The position numbers were made by a program, and so were the translations under genes. From assembly GCA_023415935.1 (NCBI GenBank), contig JAEZIX010000090.1, positions 1-18,685 on the forward strand: a stretch of DNA of 18,685 nt, given 5' to 3'. The notes below the pieces were generated by a model. It had not been told where the DNA came from, did no database searches, and saw nothing but the letters and a program-made list of their open reading frames with translations. Origin of the DNA: Cyanobacteria bacterium OH_CDB_20. GTDB lineage: Bacteria > Cyanobacteriota > Vampirovibrionia > Gastranaerophilales > Gastranaerophilaceae. This document shows positions 15,051 to 18,685 of this stretch, piece after piece; the first letter of the stretch is position 1, and each line of letters begins with the position of its first letter.

Positions 15051-15053
15051 ATT

Positions 15054-16430
15054 ATGTTAGATGTAAATGATGAAATTGTTGTTATAATCGAGAAGTTGCT
15101 TTATGAAGGTAAAGCGCTGGCAAGAGCGGATGGTTTTCCTATCTTTATTGAAGGTGGGGTTCCTCAAGACAAGCTGAAGATTAGAATCACCTCAGCTAAG
15201 AGGAATTTTGCGATAGGTGAAATTATTGAAATAGTTGAGCCTTCACCTTATAGAATAAAGCCTTTCTGCGCGCTTCACAATGCTTGTGGTAGTTGTATGT
15301 GGCAGCATATTGACTATGAAGAACAATTAAAACAAAAACAAATAATTGTATCTGAGATAATGGATAAGTTCTCAGGCGCAAAACAAAAAGTTTTACCGGT
15401 TATCAGAAGCCCTAAAACGCAAGAATACCGTCACAAAATTCAATATCCGGTTGGGCAGACAAAAGTTTCAAAAAGGATTTTGGCAGGTTATTACAAAAAA
15501 GGCTCGCATGAGCTTGTAAATATTAAACATTGCCCGATTGAACCGATTGTGATTGATGAGATACTTGAAAAGATTAAGGAATATGCTCAAACACTTGGGC
15601 TATCAGCTTATGACGAGAAAAGTTATAAAGGTATATTGAGGCATTTTGTATTTAAACATTCTCTTTATAATGGTAAAACGCTCGTTATTCTTGTTGTTAA
15701 TTCTGATGAGATACCGGAGAGCGTTGATAAACTCGCTTCTATGATATTTAAAAATATTAAAAATATTCAAGGCGTTGTTGTCAATTTTAATACTCAAAAA
15801 AGCAATGTTATTATGGGTAAGGTCTCAAAATGTCTTATTGGGGATGATTTTTACGAGGAAAAACTTGGAGGAAAAATCTTCCATATCAGTGCAACAAGCT
15901 TTTTCCAGGTTAACCCAGAAGCAGCAGATGAGATAATTAAAATTATTAGAAAAATGGTTTCAGAAAACTTTGATAATGCTGAAATATCACTACTTGATGC
16001 TTACTCAGGTGTTTCTAGTTTTGGAATTGCACTGTCTGACTTATTTAAAGAAATTGTTTGTGTCGAAGAGATTGAATCTGCAATAGAAGATGCCAAAGAA
16101 AATGTGCGCCTAAATGATTCGAAAAATATTGAAATATTTAGCGGTGAGGCTTCAAAGACATTTAATGAGTTTGTGAAAGAGGGCAAAAAATTTGATGTTG
16201 TACTTGTTGATCCTCCTCGCAAAGGCTTGTCTCAAGAGGCACTCGATTCTGCTGCCAAACTTTCAAAAGGTACAATAATTTATGTAAGTTGCAATCCTAC
16301 TACTCTTGCCAGAGATATAAAATATTTATCAGAACACGGCTATGAGGCTCAGTATATTCAGCCTGTTGATATGTTCCCGCATACGTATCACGTTGAAAAC
16401 GTTGCACTCATAAAACATAAACAAAATTGA
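15054..16430 (+). CDS. 23S rRNA (uracil-5-)-methyltransferase, RlmD/RumA-TrmA family
   Basis: This 458-residue protein has an N-terminal TRAM domain (about 1-62), which binds RNA. It then has the CX5CX2C set Cys72, Cys78 and Cys81, with Cys160 (IKHCPIEP) as fourth ligand of a [4Fe-4S] cluster, and a class I methyltransferase domain. Late motifs are VDPPRKGL (385-392), SCNPTTLARD with nucleophile Cys413, and FPHTYHVE with Glu448 as the proton-abstracting residue. The family forms m5U in rRNA or tRNA from SAM. The iron-sulfur ligands favour the RlmD/RlmC/RlmCD side over TrmA. The SAM loop reads LDAYSGVSSFG (314-324) where DLYCGxGTF is usual, a variant also found in Gram-positive-type relatives as far as I recall. 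The exact target uridine is undetermined. Confidence 0.9.
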   Translation: MLDVNDEIVVIIEKLLYEGKALARADGFPIFIEGGVPQDKLKIRITSAKRNFAIGEIIEIVEPSPYRIKPFCALHNACGSCMWQHIDYEEQLKQKQIIVSEIMDKFSGAKQKVLPVIRSPKTQEYRHKIQYPVGQTKVSKRILAGYYKKGSHELVNIKHCPIEPIVIDEILEKIKEYAQTLGLSAYDEKSYKGILRHFVFKHSLYNGKTLVILVVNSDEIPESVDKLASMIFKNIKNIQGVVVNFNTQKSNVIMGKVSKCLIGDDFYEEKLGGKIFHISATSFFQVNPEAADEIIKIIRKMVSENFDNAEISLLDAYSGVSSFGIALSDLFKEIVCVEEIESAIEDAKENVRLNDSKNIEIFSGEASKTFNEFVKEGKKFDVVLVDPPRKGLSQEALDSAAKLSKGTIIYVSCNPTTLARDIKYLSEHGYEAQYIQPVDMFPHTYHVENVALIKHKQN

Positions 16431-16438
16431 TTTTTACG

Positions 16439-16453
16439 CTTATAGCGTATAAG
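16439..16453. repeat. Short perfect palindrome between the RNA methyltransferase and IMPase-family genes
   Basis: CTTATA-GCG-TATAAG at 16439-16453 is a perfect 6-bp inverted repeat around 3 bases, overlapped by a second pairing, TACGC/GCGTA. No T run follows, so it is not a normal intrinsic terminator. It sits where a promoter for the downstream gene should be, and GATAAT at 16453-16458 touches its right arm. An operator is possible. The rest of the 55-base gap shows nothing firm. Confidence 0.35.
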
Positions 16454-16485
16454 ATAATATTACTAGGCACAAGGGCAATAATTAA

Positions 16486-17265
16486 ATGTTATTTTCAGTC
16501 ATTGAACTTATAAAACAAACTAAAAACTTAATAGTAAACAAGGATTTGCACAAGGATTTTCTTGTTAAGGGTAAGGCAGATTATGTTACCAGTGTTGATT
16601 TTGCGGTTCAAAACTTCTTAGAAAAAGAATTAACTGTGCGTTTTCCTCAAATTCAATTTATGGGAGAAGAAAGCGAAAATAATAATATTGATTTAACAAA
16701 GCCGACTTGGGTTTTAGACCCAATTGACGGGACAACAAATTTAATTCACGATTATAGGATGAGTGCGGTTGCTTTAGGGCTTATTGAAGCTGGGGAGCCA
16801 GTTTTAGGGGTCGTTTATAACCCTTTCACTGATGAAATATTTTATGCTGAAAAAGGAAAAGGTGCATTTTTAAACGGTGAAAAAATATCCGTTTGCGATG
16901 CTCAGAATATCGATGAAACAGTTGTTTCTATTGGGACTTCACCATACAAAAAATTTAGAGCAGAAGATAATTTTAAAATATTTAAGAATATATTTCTTGC
17001 GGCTCAAGATATTAGACGCTCAGGCTCTGCGGAGCTTGATATTTGCTACGTAGCAGCCGGAAGAATTGGTGGGTACTTGGAAAGAGGTTTAAAACCTTGG
17101 GATTACGTTGCAGGGAGTATAATTTTGCTCGAAGCAGGCGGAAATATTACAGATTGGAACGGTGAAAAGGTCAGGTACGGGAAGCCTGCAGATGTTATTT
17201 GCACTAACGGAAAAATACACTCAAAACTTATGGAACTTACGGAGATTGGGGTTAAAAATGGATAA
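16486..17265 (+). CDS. Inositol-monophosphatase-family phosphatase
   Basis: This 259-residue protein has the full metal-binding set of the family: GEES (60-63, Glu61), LDPIDGTTN (77-85, Asp78 and Asp81) and KPWDYVAG (203-210, Asp206). The family is a Mg2+-dependent, Li+-sensitive set of phosphatases. Substrates include inositol phosphates, histidinol phosphate, fructose-1,6-bisphosphate, NADP and 3'-phosphoadenosine phosphate, and the sequence does not settle which applies here. It starts the last gene cluster of the window and overlaps the LOG-family gene by 8 bases. AAGGG lies about 10 bases upstream of the ATG, a slightly long spacing for a ribosome binding site. Length and motif order are normal. 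Confidence 0.9.
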   Translation: MLFSVIELIKQTKNLIVNKDLHKDFLVKGKADYVTSVDFAVQNFLEKELTVRFPQIQFMGEESENNNIDLTKPTWVLDPIDGTTNLIHDYRMSAVALGLIEAGEPVLGVVYNPFTDEIFYAEKGKGAFLNGEKISVCDAQNIDETVVSIGTSPYKKFRAEDNFKIFKNIFLAAQDIRRSGSAELDICYVAAGRIGGYLERGLKPWDYVAGSIILLEAGGNITDWNGEKVRYGKPADVICTNGKIHSKLMELTEIGVKNG

Positions 17266-17827
17266 GAATATATGTGTTTATTGCTCTTCTAGCAATTTTT
17301 TAGAAGAAAAATTTTATAAATTCGCAGAAGCTCTTGGCGAAAAAATAGCAAAAGAAGGCTATGGGCTTGTTTACGGCGGAACTAAAGTCGGAACAATGGG
17401 AGTAATGGCAAAGGCGGCTCTTGAGAATGGTGCAAAAGTAACAGGGGTAATTCCTCAGGCAATATATGACAAGGGTTTGGTTAATCCAGAGCTGGCTGAG
17501 ACAATAATTACAAAAGATATGCGCGAAAGAAAAGCGAATATGGAAAGACTTTCTGATGCTTTCTTTACTATTCCCGGTGGATTTGGTACTTTTGAAGAGG
17601 TTTTCGAGATAATAGTTGCAAAACAGCTTGGCTACCACAAAAAACCGGTTATCTTTATCAACCTTGATGGTTTTTACGACAAGATGTTTCAGATGTTTGA
17701 AACTGTATATGCCAATAAGTTTGCTAAAGAAGAATCAAGGGAGCTTTACTTTATTGCAAATACTATCGAAGATGCTTTTGAGTATTTAGAATCATATAAA
17801 GAACAAGATTTTGTTTTGAAATGGTAG
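17258..17827 (+). CDS. LOG-family (YvdD/Lonely-guy-type) nucleotide 5'-monophosphate phosphoribohydrolase
   Basis: This 189-residue protein begins MDKNICVYCSSS, the standard N-terminus of the family (VCVFCGSS). It has YGGTKVGTMG (39-48), MRERK (88-92) and the diagnostic PGGFGTFEE (106-114), which bind the phosphoribosyl group and provide the catalytic Arg and Glu. Such enzymes release the base from cytokinin riboside or purine/pyrimidine nucleotide monophosphates. They were long misnamed lysine decarboxylases. The frame is open for 32 more codons upstream (from 17162), but those residues lie over the end of the IMPase-family gene and fit no family member, so the ATG at 17258 is chosen. It overlaps the upstream stop by 8 bases and lies 6 bases before the GT26 gene. 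Confidence 0.9.
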   Translation: MDKNICVYCSSSNFLEEKFYKFAEALGEKIAKEGYGLVYGGTKVGTMGVMAKAALENGAKVTGVIPQAIYDKGLVNPELAETIITKDMRERKANMERLSDAFFTIPGGFGTFEEVFEIIVAKQLGYHKKPVIFINLDGFYDKMFQMFETVYANKFAKEESRELYFIANTIEDAFEYLESYKEQDFVLKW

Positions 17828-17833
17828 AAAATT

Positions 17834-18574
17834 ATGGAAAGAAAAATAAAAGAGATTTTAGGATATAACGTTGATACATTCTCGTTTAAAGAGGCTGTCG
17901 AATATGGAGAAGCGCGTATTAATGCTGCTCAAAGCACGCAGGTTGTTACAATTAACCCTGAAATGATTGAAATGGGTGAGAAAAATAAAGAGTTAGCAGG
18001 TATCTTGAAGAACGCTGACCTGATTGTACCAGATGGAGTTGGGATTAAAATTGCACTTAAAATCCAAGGATTCAATCAAGAGAGAGTCCCAGGGATTGAA
18101 TTTTCAAAAGAAATGATTAGATTTTGCGCGCAAAACTCCCGAAAAATAGCTTTAATTGGGGCGTCAGAAAATGTTATCCAAAAAGCAGCAGAAAACTTAA
18201 AAAAAGAGTTTGAAACGCTTGATATAGCTTATGTTCATAATGGATTCTTTAAAGAAGATGATGAAGCGCAGATTATATCAGAGCTTGAAAATATAAAACC
18301 TTCTCTTATCCTTGTCGCGCTTGGTGTTCCAAAACAAGAGTATTTTATTAATAAATATAGAAAAAATCTTCCAAATTCAATGTTTATAGGTGTTGGTGGA
18401 AGTTTTGACGTTTGGTCAGGTGAAGTTCAAAGAGCACCAATTGCTTTTCAAAAACTAGGCTGTGAGTGGCTTTATAGGGTTTTAAAACAACCTTCAAGAT
18501 TCAAGAGAATTTTTCCTACTTTGCCAATGTTTCTTATAAAAGTTATAATTGAAAAAGTCTTTAGAAAAAAATAA
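17834..18574 (+). CDS. WecG/TagA/CpsF-family glycosyltransferase (GT26)
   Basis: This 246-residue protein has the family marks in order: TINPEM (about 39-44), VPDGVGIKIA with the conserved Asp proposed as catalytic base in TagA, GVPKQE, GGSFDVWSGEVQRAP, and CEWLYRVLKQPSR followed by a basic-hydrophobic tail. That tail is the C-terminal appendage that places the enzyme on the membrane next to its lipid-linked acceptor. The family adds ManNAc, ManNAcA or a similar sugar to undecaprenyl-diphosphate-sugar in enterobacterial common antigen, wall teichoic acid or capsule synthesis. The sugar used here is unknown. No WecA, epimerase or other pathway gene is in the window. It lies 6 bases after the LOG gene and 7 bases before the transketolase start codons. 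Confidence 0.9.
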   Translation: MERKIKEILGYNVDTFSFKEAVEYGEARINAAQSTQVVTINPEMIEMGEKNKELAGILKNADLIVPDGVGIKIALKIQGFNQERVPGIEFSKEMIRFCAQNSRKIALIGASENVIQKAAENLKKEFETLDIAYVHNGFFKEDDEAQIISELENIKPSLILVALGVPKQEYFINKYRKNLPNSMFIGVGGSFDVWSGEVQRAPIAFQKLGCEWLYRVLKQPSRFKRIFPTLPMFLIKVIIEKVFRKK

Positions 18575-18579
18575 GAGGA
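18573..18579 (+). promoter_or_regulatory. Ribosome binding site of the transketolase gene
   Basis: AAGAGGA overlaps the stop codon of the GT26 gene. It is 2 bases from the ATG at 18582 and 5 bases from the ATG at 18585, which favours the second ATG as the true start. Confidence 0.6.
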
Positions 18580-18584
18580 TTATG

Positions 18585-18685
18585 ATGCTTTCAGAAAAAG
18601 AAATAGTTGAAATTAAAGACGTATGCAAGAAAATGAGACGAAATATTGTTTCTATGGTGCATGCCGCAAAATCAGGGCATCCCGG
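18585..18685 (+). CDS. Transketolase, N-terminal fragment (cut by the window end)
   Basis: The 33 visible residues end in SMVHAAKSGHPG, the conserved N-terminal block of transketolase, in which the His of SGHPG helps handle the substrate next to thiamine diphosphate. The enzyme moves two-carbon units between sugar phosphates in the pentose phosphate pathway. The opening, with KKMRRNIVSMVHAAKSGHPG-like spacing, resembles transketolases encoded as separate N- and C-terminal subunits, but the window ends too early to tell. The ATG at 18582 is an alternative start one codon earlier. The gene follows the GT26 gene closely and is likely in the same transcript. Confidence 0.85.
   Translation, partial: MLSEKEIVEIKDVCKKMRRNIVSMVHAAKSGHP

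Noticed and set aside
17162..17257. Longer LOG-family protein starting at 17162
   Set aside because: The extra 32 residues lie over the IMPase-family coding region in another frame, match no family N-terminus, and the ATG at 17258 gives the standard LOG start.
1..18685. Mobile element, phage, CRISPR array, tRNA or rRNA
   Set aside because: No transposase, integrase, long inverted or direct repeats, spaced repeats, or cloverleaf/rRNA-like sequence was seen. Composition looks even across the window.

Overview
This is an AT-rich bacterial chromosome segment of about 18.7 kb that is almost entirely coding. It holds 16 genes, two of them cut by the window edges, and no stretch above 300 bases lacks a gene. 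The gene content points to a diderm bacterium: a TolC-type outer-membrane efflux protein with a signal peptide, a MurJ flippase, and several envelope sugar enzymes. RecG carries an extra N-terminal segment of about 110 residues, a feature I associate with the cyanobacterial lineage. Together with the low GC, this suggests a non-photosynthetic relative such as Vampirovibrionia/Melainabacteria (Gastranaerophilales). That placement is an inference. TGA is used as a stop, so the code is standard. I saw no tRNA, rRNA, insertion sequence, CRISPR array or phage gene.

Layout. (1) 1-5700, plus strand: the tail of an unidentified beta-rich protein, then murJ, a Sua5/YrdC-family enzyme, a membrane-anchored class III adenylate cyclase and recG, in a tight chain with overlaps. 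A good promoter directly abuts the cyclase start. (2) 5683-8369: a divergent pair made of a GT-C membrane glycosyltransferase (minus) and a GT2 polyprenyl-phosphate glycosyltransferase (plus). The second could make the lipid-linked donor the first uses. (3) 8430-11161: a TolC-family protein, then a SIS-domain protein matching only the isomerase half of GlmS. (4) 13928-11158, minus strand: purH followed by a Fsr-like MFS transporter. (5) 14028-16430: a radical SAM protein with a cysteine-containing N-terminal region, preceded by a near-consensus promoter that leaves almost no 5' leader, and 3 bases later an RlmD/TrmA-family RNA methyltransferase. (6) 16486-18685: an inositol-monophosphatase-family enzyme, a LOG-family nucleotide phosphoribohydrolase, a WecG/TagA-family glycosyltransferase and the start of a transketolase gene, closely packed.

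The themes are envelope and glycan building (MurJ, GT-C, GT2, GT26, SIS sugar-phosphate enzyme, perhaps the IMPase-family enzyme), nucleotide and RNA metabolism (purH, LOG, Sua5, RNA methyltransferase), DNA repair (recG) and cAMP signalling. I found no clear new multi-gene system. The best leads are two promoters placed so that the mRNA would be leaderless, the radical SAM protein, the glutaminase-less GlmS-like protein, and the GT-C/GT2 pair.
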